A DNA stretch of 64,000 bases, taken from positions 2,046,001-2,110,000 of the forward strand of contig CAVXQD010000007.1 in assembly GCA_963763885.1 (NCBI GenBank). Reading direction: 5' to 3'. The position numbers and the translations under genes are program-made. Origin of the DNA: JANNBN01 sp963763885 (GTDB lineage: Bacteria > Actinomycetota > Acidimicrobiia > Acidimicrobiales > JANYDT01). The notes beneath the pieces are model-generated. The model saw only the letters and a program-made list of their open reading frames with translations, was not told where the DNA came from and did not search any database. Shown piece by piece: positions 16,088 to 24,823 of the stretch (the first letter of the stretch is position 1; each line of letters begins with the position of its first letter).

Positions 16088-19000
16088 ATGAAGTTGGATT
16101 TTTTTTTCAGTCGTCGCCGACCTGTCGGACTGATTTCGGCTGGTCTCGCTGCGTGTCTCCTGCTGCTGGGTTTGCCTCCCGCGTCTTCTCAGTCGGGGCC
16201 TGCCCCCTCGAGTTCGACTTCGACTTCGAGTTCGACGGTTCCCGGGTCTGGCGGCACAACACTGACAACCGTGAGTGCTTCGACGAGCACCACTTTGGGA
16301 CTCACGCCCACAACCTCAACCGTTGTTGGACCGGTCAAGAGCACGACATCAGTCGCTGCGAAACTGGCTCCAGCCGCCGCCCCGGCGGCGGCTGCCCCGA
16401 TCCCGTCGGGTTGCTCGTTTGTGGCGACTGCAAACGGAACGATGGGCGTAGACGGATGGGTGACCTCCAACGGACAAGGAGTCGCAGCTCAGCTGGTGGG
16501 TACGTGTCTGATCGGCTCGTTGCAAGTCGAGGTTCAATCAATGACCTATGCGCCTTCCCAGGTGTCCTATGCAAGTGGCGATGGGCTGATCCAGGCTGGC
16601 TCGACCAATCTGACCTTCCATCGGAACTCCCAGGCGTTTAACGGAAATGCCGGATGGGGTACTTCGTATCCAGTGTTGTGTCAGGGCGGAACAGCCAGCT
16701 TTCAAACTATTGGTGCCACGGGGCCTCCGGCGGGCCAACCGACGTCTCTCACAGCGAGTCTGTCGTTCACCGACGGAACCGCTTCGGTTAAAGCCGCAGG
16801 TTTTACCGCTGTGCGGGTCAATGCTGGAATGCCTGCCTACTTTTCGGTCACTCCCGCGACACCCATCGACTTCTTCCCGGTTGGCTGTTGGGAGTTCGGC
16901 CAGAAGGCGCCCGTGGGGTCAAAGATTCGTTTGGTGGGGTCCACCGGTGGTGGTGTTCTCACTGGCCCTCTTCTGTTCGGGCTTTCAGCGGCTAGTCGGA
17001 TTTTGGTGGCCGGCGCGCTAGCGGAACTCGCTATCGATCCGGTGAACACCGCTACCGGTGGGTTCGATCACGGACACGGAGTTGTCGACCTTGCGATCCC
17101 TGGACGCGGAGAGAACCTTTCGTTTGGGCGCCTTTACGAATCGCGGCGTGCTGAATCGTCGACCCTCGGCCCCGCTTGGTGGCACCCATATTTTCAGTCT
17201 GTCGCGGTGTCCGGAGGATCGCTTACCTGGCGGACGGCCGCTGGTTCGCGGGTTACCTTCCCTCCAAATGGGTCTGGCGGCTTCCTCAGTCCAGCCGGGG
17301 TTACAGCTACCGCCTCCACTGTCACCGGTGGAGGTTGGAGAATCAAGCTGAGCGATCAAGGAACCTACAGCTTTGACTCGACCGGCAAGTTGAGTGGCGT
17401 CGCCGACCGTTCCGGTCAGGGTGTGACGGTCGCCTACGACGCCGCTTCACGAGTTTCGGTGGTCACCGACGCTGCGGGCAAGACGATGACCTTCACCTAC
17501 GGATCTACGGCAGGTACGGCCGGTAATGGCCTGCTTCAACAAGTTGCCACCTCCGATGGGCGCGCCGTTTCGTTTGGGTACACGCTGTTAGCGGGGGTCG
17601 CCCGACTGACAACGTTTACGGACGCCCGTGCCAAGGTCTGGACCTACGGCTACGACGCCGCAGGGTTTCTGGCGACGGAGACGGACCCCAATGCCAAGGT
17701 GCAATTCACAAACACTTTCGACGCATTCGGACGAGTGCTCACGCAGAAGGATCAGCTCAACAATCTGTCGACGTTCAGTTACGACGATTTAACGGAGACG
17801 ACCACCTTGACCGACGCTTCGGGGGCGGTCCGGACGTGGGGCCGTGGGGGAAACCTGCCTCGGAGCGCCAACACTCCGGCCGGGTCTACGGCCACGAGTT
17901 TCAACGCACTGGCTCAGCCGACTTCGTTTACTGATGCGGTCGGGAAAGTCTGGTCGGCTACTTTTGACTCCCGCGGGAACATGCTGTCGCGTACTTCGCC
18001 GGCGCCCCAAGCGTTCTCTGAGTCTTGGACCTACGATTCATTCAACAACCCGCTGACTTTCACGGATGCTCGTGGTACAACAACAACGTATACATACGAT
18101 GTTGCAGGTAGGCTGAAGACGACATCTACTCCATCGCCCGGTGGAGCCGTTCTGACAACGTACAACTGGAATGCCGATGGCACTTTGGCTTCGGTGATTG
18201 ACCCGCGCAACAAGACGACGTCCTATACCTACTTCGCTGACGGAAATGTAAAGACAATCACCGCAGCAGATGGGGGAATCACTTCGTACACCTACGACGC
18301 CGCAGGACGGGTCGCGGCCGTAATGGAACCCCGAGGGAATCTCGTAGGCGCTGTTCCAGCCAACTTCCAGCAATCCTTCACCTATGACAACTCGGGCAAC
18401 TTGGTGACCTCCACCGACGCTCTCGGACGGATCACATTCAACGAGTACGACGACGCTGGCAACTTGAAAAAGATCACGACCGCTGACGGACTGATTACTA
18501 CCTACACGTACAACTCCGCGAACGAACTCCTTACGCGGACGGCTCCTGACGGCGGTGTGACGACAAACTCATACACGGTTCGAGGTGAGCTGGCATCGAT
18601 TACCGCGCCAGACTTAGGGAAGACAACGTACTTCTACGACGGTGCCGGTCGAGTGACGTCAATGGTGGAGCCGCGTGGCAACGTGGCCGGCGCCGTGGCA
18701 GCGGACTACACAACCACGTATACGTACTATCCCGACGGACAACTGTTCACCATTACCGACCCAGTGGGCAGAGTGAGTAGCCGCACGTACGACCCGTTGG
18801 GGCGTCTCGCTACGATCGTCGACCCGCAAGGAACGACGACGTTCTCGTACGACCAAAATGGAAACGTGTTATCGACTGCCGTCACCGGAATTGGGACGGC
18901 ATCCGCGACATTCGATTCTCTCAATCGAATGGTCACCTCGACCAACCCGAGAGGTAAGACGACTTCCTTCGGTTACGACCTGGGGTCCAACGTGACCAGT

Positions 19001-22000
19001 GTGACTTCGCCACTTGGGTTTGTGACGCAATACACCTACGACAACGTCGGCCGTCAATTGACGGCAGTTGATCCGCGAGGCACGGTCGCCGGCGGCACCC
19101 CAGCCAATTTCACAGTAACAACGGGATATGACGCTTCCGGAAACCGGACGACGGTCAAGAATCAGCTGAACCAAACGACGACGTATGCATATGACCGGAC
19201 GGGGAAAGTCTCCTCGGTTACCGATCCTCGCGGAGCCCTTTTGTCATACAACTATGACAACGGCGACCGAATTATCGGAGCTGTTGCGCCCGTGAGTGGG
19301 TCGATGACCGTTGCGCAACGAACGACGACATACGGCTATACGGCGGGTCGGTTGACATCGATGACCAACCCGTTGGGGCGCGTCACGTCGTACTCAAACG
19401 ATCTTGCAGGTCGCCGCAGGTCGCTGACCAATCCATTGGGTCGTAAGTGGACCTATAACTACGACGCGTCGGGGAACCCGACCCAAACTGTGAATGCATT
19501 CGGGAACACCGCTCCCACTCCAAACCCAGCTGCCGGGTCGCAGACAACGACTTTGGATCGATTGGGCCGACCGGTGTTGACTGACTTTTCCGATTCGACA
19601 CCGGACATTGGGCGCGCGTACGACAGCGTGGGACGCTTGGCCTCGACCGGGGATGGGCAAGGCTCGGAAACCTACGGCTATGACGCAGCAGGTCGTGTCA
19701 TTAGTGTGACGCGGGGTTCTGATGTCTTCAACTACGGATACGACCAGACCAGTGCCGTAACTTCACGGAGATATCCCGACGGCAAGGTGATCGATTACGC
19801 GTACGACGATGACGGTCGCCTAAGTGATGTCAGAACCACCGCGCCACCCCCTTCGACCTCAACAACGCTTTTCGGAGATGCGCTTGGCATCGGGTGGGCC
19901 AACTATTCCTGGTCGTCGACGGTGAACCTGAGCTCCACCAACCCGGTGGCAAGTGGACTCACGGCGGTTTCGGCGAATGTCACCGCAGCAAACGGTGCCT
20001 TGTCGCTTCGAAACGTGAATCCCGTTTTGTTGGCGGGAGGCAAAGTGACGTTCTCCCTCCACGGGGGCACGTCAGGGACCACGTTGAACGTCTACACGTC
20101 GGCAGACGATGCGTCGCAGACAAATTCGACTGTTGTTGCGGTTACTGCGCCCGCAAACACGTGGGTGCCAATCACCCTGACCGCAGACCAGCTTGGCAAT
20201 CCAACCTTGATCGCACGGATTGCGTTCCAGTCCGCTTCGATTACCTCCTTTTCTGTCGACAATCTGATCGTGAGTCCGGGCGCTAAACCTGTCTATTCCG
20301 AAGCGATTGAGGCGGGTTGGCAGGACTACTCATGGACCACGACTGTTAACCCGGTCTCAACAAGCCCGGTTGCTTCAGGTGCGAAAGCACTCTCTGCGTC
20401 GATCACCACACCCAACGGGGCGTTGTCGTTGCGAACAGCGACACCTGTCGCTTTACAAGGTGGCCGTATTACCTTCTCGCTACACGGAGGGACCGCAGGC
20501 ACGTCGTTAGGTTTCTATTCCTCAGCCGATGACGCTTCGACGATCAACTCGAAAACGGTGACCGTTACCGCTGCAGCTAACACGTGGGTGAACGTTTCGT
20601 TGTCCGCTGATCAGCTTGGCAACCCGTCGTCTGTCGCTCGGATGGCGTTCCAATCGAGTGCCGTCACAAGCTTCTCGATTGACAACCTGAGCATCAATCC
20701 CGGGGTGGTGGCGCGAACCTCGTACCAATACGACCGCGCCTCTAACCTCACCGCCACGATCTTCCCGAACGGAACCAAACGGGCTGTAACTGTCGATGCT
20801 GCTGGTCGAACATCATTGATTGTTGACACCAAAGGTTCAACTGAGTTTGCCCGGTATACGTACACGAGAGATGCAAATGGCAATCCAACGGCCGTTGTTT
20901 CGACTGGACCCTCGGTCCTTACTCCGTCCGTTTTGACCTATGACTCCCGCAACCGCGTGACCAGCGCATGTTACGGCGCCCTTCCTTGTGCCACCGCAAG
21001 TACCTGGGCTTGGACATACGACCCGAACGGCAACATCACCAGCTCGACGAAAGCTGGAGTGGTCACAACGTATACATACAACCTCGCTGACCAATTGGCC
21101 ACGAGCACTACCGCAGGCGTGACTTCTAACTACACGTACGATCTGAATGGCAACCTCGTCAGTATCAACGACGGAGTTGGCGTGGGAGGACCTCGTACGG
21201 CCGGGGACATTGACTACACCTACAACTCCGCGAACCAGACGGTGAGCGCGACAATCGGCACCGATCCTGCGGTCGTCTACGCGTATGACGGAAATTCCAA
21301 TCGGGCGAGTGCGACGTCATCGTCGTCAACGACGAAGTTTGTGTGGGATCAAATCAGCGGCTTGCCCGACCTTGCCCTAGAGCGCAACGCCAGCAACGCA
21401 ACCTCCCGTCGGTATGTGTACGGATTAGGCCCTATCAGCATGGCGTGGCCAGAAGAAACGACCTACTACTTGACCGATGACATCGGGTCTGTCACCCACG
21501 TGACGGATGCGGTGGGGTCTATTAGGCTCCTTTACAACTACACGCCATTTGGTGAGCTGCGGAACGCTGTCTCCTCGGGACCCAACGTGCCACCCAACCA
21601 GGTCAAGTTCGCTGGCCAGTACCAAGACCTCTCGACTTCAAATCCGCTTGCAGCTGCCTATTACCTACGCGCCCGGCGTTACATGGCGGGTATCAATAGC
21701 TTCACTCAGACCGACCCGATGCCGTATGGGGTTGGGAGTCTCTACGAAGGCGCATACACGTACGGAAATAACAGCCCAACGGTGATGGTGGACCCAAGTG
21801 GGCTTCGCAGCGCTGGTCGGGGGACGGAGTGCCGTAACAACTTGACTGCCGAGTCCGACAAGAGGCTGCGATCCAACGGCTGGGACTGGGCTGATTCGGC
21901 TATATCCACTGTGGTCCGTGGAGTAGTTAACGGAGGTCGTCTCTTCACAGGTGGGTTCAGCGACGGCACGTGTGCCATGGCCGAAGGAAAGTACAGCGAG

Positions 22001-22558
22001 GCGGCAGGTTCTGTCTTCACTCAGGAATTCAAGAACCTTGGTTATGTCGGGGCAGCAACAGGAGCAGCTGGTTTTGCTGGCATGACAGTGAAACAGGCCG
22101 CAGCCCGCTGTGCAGCTGGCGCCGCCGCGACCAGCGCCCTCGATTACGTCTCGGGTGGAAAACCAACCACTGTTGGAGTCGGCGTTGGTTGCCTCAACGC
22201 GGGGAATATCAAACCGGCCACAAAAACACCGAAGGCGATCCCGGAAGGTAGTCCTTCGCAGTTCACTCGCACCGAGGCTCTATCGGGTCGCGCTTCGGGG
22301 CGCCAAGTGACAGAGATGGCCGAATCGATGAAGGCGAACGGCTGGAACGGTCCGCCGATCAAGGTCGTGGAAGCCAACGGGAAGCTATACGTCGTCGATG
22401 GCCATCATCGTCTTGCTGCGGCGACCCAGGCTGGAATCAAGGTCCCTTACCAGGTCGTCGATCCCTCGACCGTGATTGGCCCTGGGCAGTGGTCGTCGCT
22501 TGACGACATCATTCGAGACGCAGGCTCAGTCGGGCCGAATCGGATCCGGACCAAATGA
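16088..22558 (+). CDS. Secreted Rhs/YD-repeat polymorphic toxin with ParB-like C-terminal domain
   Basis: 2156 residues. A signal peptide (about 1-35) and a Ser/Thr-rich stretch (to ~95) precede the DUF6531-type entry region (TGGFDHGHGVVDLAIPGRGE, ~320-400). Many YD repeats follow (YTYDAAGRV and relatives), interrupted by two jelly-roll-like repeats at ~1258-1540. The Rhs core (FGELRN, YYLRARRYMAGINSFTQTDP, YGNNSPTVMVDPSGL) ends near 1905. The variable tip ends in a ParB/Srx-like fold at ~2060-2140 (VTEMAESMKANGW, VVDGHHRLAAATQAGI), likely a nuclease. Sec export and absence of type VI genes suggest a wall-associated contact toxin of WapA type. The next gene overlaps by 4 bases and is the candidate immunity gene. 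Confidence 0.88.
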   Translation: MKLDFFFSRRRPVGLISAGLAACLLLLGLPPASSQSGPAPSSSTSTSSSTVPGSGGTTLTTVSASTSTTLGLTPTTSTVVGPVKSTTSVAAKLAPAAAPAAAAPIPSGCSFVATANGTMGVDGWVTSNGQGVAAQLVGTCLIGSLQVEVQSMTYAPSQVSYASGDGLIQAGSTNLTFHRNSQAFNGNAGWGTSYPVLCQGGTASFQTIGATGPPAGQPTSLTASLSFTDGTASVKAAGFTAVRVNAGMPAYFSVTPATPIDFFPVGCWEFGQKAPVGSKIRLVGSTGGGVLTGPLLFGLSAASRILVAGALAELAIDPVNTATGGFDHGHGVVDLAIPGRGENLSFGRLYESRRAESSTLGPAWWHPYFQSVAVSGGSLTWRTAAGSRVTFPPNGSGGFLSPAGVTATASTVTGGGWRIKLSDQGTYSFDSTGKLSGVADRSGQGVTVAYDAASRVSVVTDAAGKTMTFTYGSTAGTAGNGLLQQVATSDGRAVSFGYTLLAGVARLTTFTDARAKVWTYGYDAAGFLATETDPNAKVQFTNTFDAFGRVLTQKDQLNNLSTFSYDDLTETTTLTDASGAVRTWGRGGNLPRSANTPAGSTATSFNALAQPTSFTDAVGKVWSATFDSRGNMLSRTSPAPQAFSESWTYDSFNNPLTFTDARGTTTTYTYDVAGRLKTTSTPSPGGAVLTTYNWNADGTLASVIDPRNKTTSYTYFADGNVKTITAADGGITSYTYDAAGRVAAVMEPRGNLVGAVPANFQQSFTYDNSGNLVTSTDALGRITFNEYDDAGNLKKITTADGLITTYTYNSANELLTRTAPDGGVTTNSYTVRGELASITAPDLGKTTYFYDGAGRVTSMVEPRGNVAGAVAADYTTTYTYYPDGQLFTITDPVGRVSSRTYDPLGRLATIVDPQGTTTFSYDQNGNVLSTAVTGIGTASATFDSLNRMVTSTNPRGKTTSFGYDLGSNVTSVTSPLGFVTQYTYDNVGRQLTAVDPRGTVAGGTPANFTVTTGYDASGNRTTVKNQLNQTTTYAYDRTGKVSSVTDPRGALLSYNYDNGDRIIGAVAPVSGSMTVAQRTTTYGYTAGRLTSMTNPLGRVTSYSNDLAGRRRSLTNPLGRKWTYNYDASGNPTQTVNAFGNTAPTPNPAAGSQTTTLDRLGRPVLTDFSDSTPDIGRAYDSVGRLASTGDGQGSETYGYDAAGRVISVTRGSDVFNYGYDQTSAVTSRRYPDGKVIDYAYDDDGRLSDVRTTAPPPSTSTTLFGDALGIGWANYSWSSTVNLSSTNPVASGLTAVSANVTAANGALSLRNVNPVLLAGGKVTFSLHGGTSGTTLNVYTSADDASQTNSTVVAVTAPANTWVPITLTADQLGNPTLIARIAFQSASITSFSVDNLIVSPGAKPVYSEAIEAGWQDYSWTTTVNPVSTSPVASGAKALSASITTPNGALSLRTATPVALQGGRITFSLHGGTAGTSLGFYSSADDASTINSKTVTVTAAANTWVNVSLSADQLGNPSSVARMAFQSSAVTSFSIDNLSINPGVVARTSYQYDRASNLTATIFPNGTKRAVTVDAAGRTSLIVDTKGSTEFARYTYTRDANGNPTAVVSTGPSVLTPSVLTYDSRNRVTSACYGALPCATASTWAWTYDPNGNITSSTKAGVVTTYTYNLADQLATSTTAGVTSNYTYDLNGNLVSINDGVGVGGPRTAGDIDYTYNSANQTVSATIGTDPAVVYAYDGNSNRASATSSSSTTKFVWDQISGLPDLALERNASNATSRRYVYGLGPISMAWPEETTYYLTDDIGSVTHVTDAVGSIRLLYNYTPFGELRNAVSSGPNVPPNQVKFAGQYQDLSTSNPLAAAYYLRARRYMAGINSFTQTDPMPYGVGSLYEGAYTYGNNSPTVMVDPSGLRSAGRGTECRNNLTAESDKRLRSNGWDWADSAISTVVRGVVNGGRLFTGGFSDGTCAMAEGKYSEAAGSVFTQEFKNLGYVGAATGAAGFAGMTVKQAAARCAAGAAATSALDYVSGGKPTTVGVGVGCLNAGNIKPATKTPKAIPEGSPSQFTRTEALSGRASGRQVTEMAESMKANGWNGPPIKVVEANGKLYVVDGHHRLAAATQAGIKVPYQVVDPSTVIGPGQWSSLDDIIRDAGSVGPNRIRTK
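16099..16107 (+). repeat. T9 homopolymer tract at codons 4-7 of the Rhs toxin gene
   Basis: Nine consecutive T residues lie directly after the start region (Asp-Phe-Phe-Phe codons) in an otherwise GC-rich genome. Gain or loss of one T would stop translation early, so the tract could act as a slippage switch. Confidence 0.9.
19860..20279 (+). repeat. In-gene tandem domain repeat, unit 1 (jelly-roll-like)
   Basis: Codes for about 140 residues (WANYSWSSTVNLSSTNPVAS, KVTFSLHGGTSGTTLNVYTS, NTWVPITLTADQLGNPT, SFSVDNLIVSPG) that closely match the next unit. The pattern of alternating strands, the 'GWxxYSW' opening and 'FSVDNL' ending resemble carbohydrate-binding jelly-roll modules. It interrupts the YD repeats of the Rhs toxin. 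Confidence 0.8.
20280..20705 (+). repeat. In-gene tandem domain repeat, unit 2 (jelly-roll-like)
   Basis: Second copy of the ~140-residue module (WQDYSWTTTVNPVSTSPVAS, RITFSLHGGTAGTSLGFYSS, NTWVNVSLSADQLGNPS, SFSIDNLSINPG). It differs from unit 1 at many codons, so the duplication is not recent. YD repeats resume directly afterwards (TSYQYDRASNLTATIFPNG). Confidence 0.8.
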
Positions 22559-22971
22559 CGAGCGAAGAAGTGGTCGTTGCGTTTGTCACGCTGCTCGGAG
22601 TTTGCGTTCGCGCCCTTGCAAGTGTTTCTGTCGGGGTGAACCGTGAGGAACCGACTCGGCCGCTGACGATGCTCGATGCCGAAGGACGACGCCAACGCGA
22701 CGGCGAAGTAGCAGGGCTCGGCACGTTTCGGTTGCATGGCGCGGGCTGCAGGTTCGAGCTCGACGGTGGTGAGGACATCGATTTCGATTGGGGCGCTGAT
22801 GGTGAGGTGCTTTTCGACTCATGGCGTCTCCGAGCGTTTTCAGTGTCGATTGAGAACGGGATGGAAGAGGTCGAGCTTCGAGCGGCTGCACGTTCTCTGA
22901 CCGAGAGGGGTGTTCTCATCGAGCCTCGGGAAGGGTGGTTTTCCATTCCCGCTACGGATCCACGGCTATGA
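22555..22971 (+). CDS. Candidate immunity protein for the ParB-tipped Rhs toxin (DUF6896-like)
   Basis: 138 residues; ATG overlaps the toxin stop by 4 bases, the usual layout for a toxin/immunity pair. The middle (FRLHGAGCRFELDGGEDIDF, DWGADGEVLFDSWRL) resembles DUF6896-type proteins, which are found next to polymorphic toxins. It is acidic and has no signal peptide, fitting a cytoplasmic inhibitor. The family assignment is from memory of the motif; the immunity role is inferred from position. Confidence 0.65.
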   Translation: MTSEEVVVAFVTLLGVCVRALASVSVGVNREEPTRPLTMLDAEGRRQRDGEVAGLGTFRLHGAGCRFELDGGEDIDFDWGADGEVLFDSWRLRAFSVSIENGMEEVELRAAARSLTERGVLIEPREGWFSIPATDPRL

Positions 22972-23459
22972 GTCGCTTAGCGAGGTTTTTCTGGATCGTG
23001 CTCGCAACTGTGCTGGTGGCTTTTGCGAACGCGTTGACGGCGACGGCATCGCCATCTCCCGGTGACTGCAGTGCCGTCTACTTCAGTGGTCCTGCGTCCT
23101 CGATCGGGAGCGAAACGGACGAGCGGCCCCCGATGGCGTCATCCGCCCTCTTTATCTTCCATGGCTACGACGCGGACGGACTCTACACTCCGACCAATTC
23201 CGCTTCGAGCGAGGCCGCGCAGCGACGGGCGAGCGAAGGCTTGCGAGGTTGGATGTTTCTCGACGGTCCCGTCCGAGCTGATCGCCTGAGATACGACGAC
23301 GCGCACCGTTTGCGCGTTTCGCACTCGTTAATGGCCACAAAACCAGGAACCGCAGTGTCGAAGTACGACCCTGACTTCGCTCTGGGCCAGATCACTTCCG
23401 GAGCCAAACGTCGTCCGGCCCGATCAAGTACGTGGACGATAACGGGGTTGTTCGACTAA
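22968..23459 (+). CDS. Secreted or membrane-anchored protein of unknown function in toxin island
   Basis: 163 residues from ATG overlapping the previous stop (ATGA). An N-terminal hydrophobic segment (FFWIVLATVLVAFANALTAT) reads as a signal peptide or anchor; a single Cys follows shortly after. The rest has no recognised domain. Its last ~30 residues overlap, in another frame, the start of a toxin-tip remnant, so its 3' end may have been formed by recombination. It could be a broken gene. Confidence 0.45.
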   Translation: MSRLARFFWIVLATVLVAFANALTATASPSPGDCSAVYFSGPASSIGSETDERPPMASSALFIFHGYDADGLYTPTNSASSEAAQRRASEGLRGWMFLDGPVRADRLRYDDAHRLRVSHSLMATKPGTAVSKYDPDFALGQITSGAKRRPARSSTWTITGLFD

Positions 23460-23608
23460 CTATCAAGCAGGGAAGTCCTCGTGCTCCAGGGAGCGCCTCA
23501 CCCCATGTTGAGATAAGGAACGCCGCCGGGGTTCGAGTCGATGCGTATGGCAACCCGGTCACTCGAAAGAGTGCGGGCAATCACACTCCAATCGTCTGGG
23601 ACAAGTGA
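23375..23608 (+). pseudogene. Orphan polymorphic-toxin C-terminal tip (Ntox24-like), no start or secretion part
   Basis: This frame is open from a stop at 23372 to the TGA at 23606 but has no upstream carrier domain. It codes for IKYVDDNGVVRLTIKQGS, PHVEIRNAAGVRVDAYGNPV and TRKSAGNHTPIVWD, a pattern I associate with the polymorphic toxin type 24 tip. In Rhs systems, displaced tips of this kind often lie downstream of the active toxin gene together with their immunity genes and can be swapped in by recombination. It probably has no start codon of its own. Confidence 0.6.
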
Positions 23609-23609
23609 C

Positions 23610-23978
23610 ATGGCGTACGAAGATGTTCCGGGTTTCGAATGCTTGTACCTCGAGGACAGCTTCGTGCTCGACGTACGTGTGACGCCGAGCGCAGTTGTCT
23701 TCGAGGTGGAGTTGGTCCTTCTCGAGGCGCACCCGCTCTATTCGGAGCCCGCTGACGGTGAGCAGTACTGCTATCGCCGAGGAAGAATCGAGTTCTCTCA
23801 TGTCTCCGCTCTTCGGTGGACTCGACGGGGACTCCAGCCGGCTGTCGATCACAACGCGGAGATTGACTATGGCGGCTTTGACCAATTTGAGGAGGTCGAG
23901 GGGCAGTGGCTCGCGTGTGGCAACTGGGGTGACGTCGTTGTCGATTGCTCGACTAGGCCGACCGTGACGCTCCAATGA
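23610..23978 (+). CDS. Candidate immunity protein for the orphan toxin tip
   Basis: 122 residues, ATG one base after the orphan tip's stop. The protein is acidic, beta-rich and soluble (FVLDVRVTPSAVVFEVELVL, GRIEFSHVSALRW, VEGQWLACGNWGDVVVD), like many small immunity proteins. I do not recognise a named family with certainty. A longer in-frame start at 23541 would overlap the toxin tip and is less likely. Confidence 0.6.
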   Translation: MAYEDVPGFECLYLEDSFVLDVRVTPSAVVFEVELVLLEAHPLYSEPADGEQYCYRRGRIEFSHVSALRWTRRGLQPAVDHNAEIDYGGFDQFEEVEGQWLACGNWGDVVVDCSTRPTVTLQ

Positions 23979-24187
23979 GTGCTCGTCGCTCGCCCGGTCC
24001 GCTAAGACATGTGCCTCGGGTCGGGGCCGCGATACTCAGCGTCTTCCTCGTCCTCATCGCGATCCTCGACACCACTCGGCCGCTTCAGCGTCCGAAATGT
24101 CGAGGCCCGTTTCGTTCACGAGGTTCGTCGCGCTTGAACGTACGACTACAACGGGCCCGGGATGCGTTGATTTCGGAACGTCCCTGA
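23975..24187 (+). CDS. Small possible membrane protein (70 residues), doubtful
   Basis: Starts at ATG overlapping the previous stop (ATGA). One hydrophobic segment (VGAAILSVFLVLIAILDTT) is followed by an Arg-rich tail with no recognised domain. It may be the 5' part of a gene broken by recombination in this island, since the downstream sequence is decayed. Confidence 0.3.
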   Translation: MSARRSPGPLRHVPRVGAAILSVFLVLIAILDTTRPLQRPKCRGPFRSRGSSRLNVRLQRARDALISERP

Positions 24188-24823
24188 CGTCCTGCAACCG
24201 GCGCGCTCTCGACAAGTTTGAGATTCGATGAGCTCGGACGTACACCTATGACGCAGAGCCGCTGAGTTGCACCGCACTCGACGGGGTCGATCAGCGCCCG
24301 GCCCTCGGGTCCGCTGCCAGCAAGTGGGGCCCGAGCTTGATTCTGGACATTCGAGAGAACGACAGGTCGCTTGGCTACGACGCCCCGCATCGTTCGCGTC
24401 GAAACGCGTACGTCAGTTGCCACAACACACCTGCGACGAGAGTGATGTCCTCTTGAACTGTTTGGAGCAGTTGCAAAAGAAGTTCAAGCAGGGTGGTGAC
24501 TTCGGTGTGACCGGGAACCACTGCAAGCGAATGCGTCGACTCATTTCTAGAGGTGTTCGAAACGGCCGGCGATTCTTTGACGGAAGGGTTGCCAGAGCGG
24601 CAATCTTCGGGGCGGAGTGCGTTTATTGACCGGGCAGGTACGGCTACGACGACCGAAGCGGCCTCGAAGAATAAGTCCCCCACTCGACCGGTTTTGTCCC
24701 GCAAAGCGCCTGCCGAAGTTCGAGTGGTGGACTTACGGCGGGTAGATCTGGTGGTTGGGTTGCCGCCGGGACGTCGCTGCTATTACTCACGGACCACTGA
24801 TCTTCGGCAGGTAGTTTGAAGGG
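24188..24823. other. Decayed stretch with toxin-like fragments, no intact gene
   Basis: Short pieces such as TYTYDAEPL near 24240 and YGYDDRS near 24640 look like YD-repeat scraps. A Cys-containing helical fragment near 24430-24620 (CLEQLQKKFKQGG, GNHCKRMRRL) could be another tip remnant. None has a start, a recognised domain and adequate length together. The last ~25 bases form the ribosome-binding region of dapD (GAAGGGG before GTG). Confidence 0.5.
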
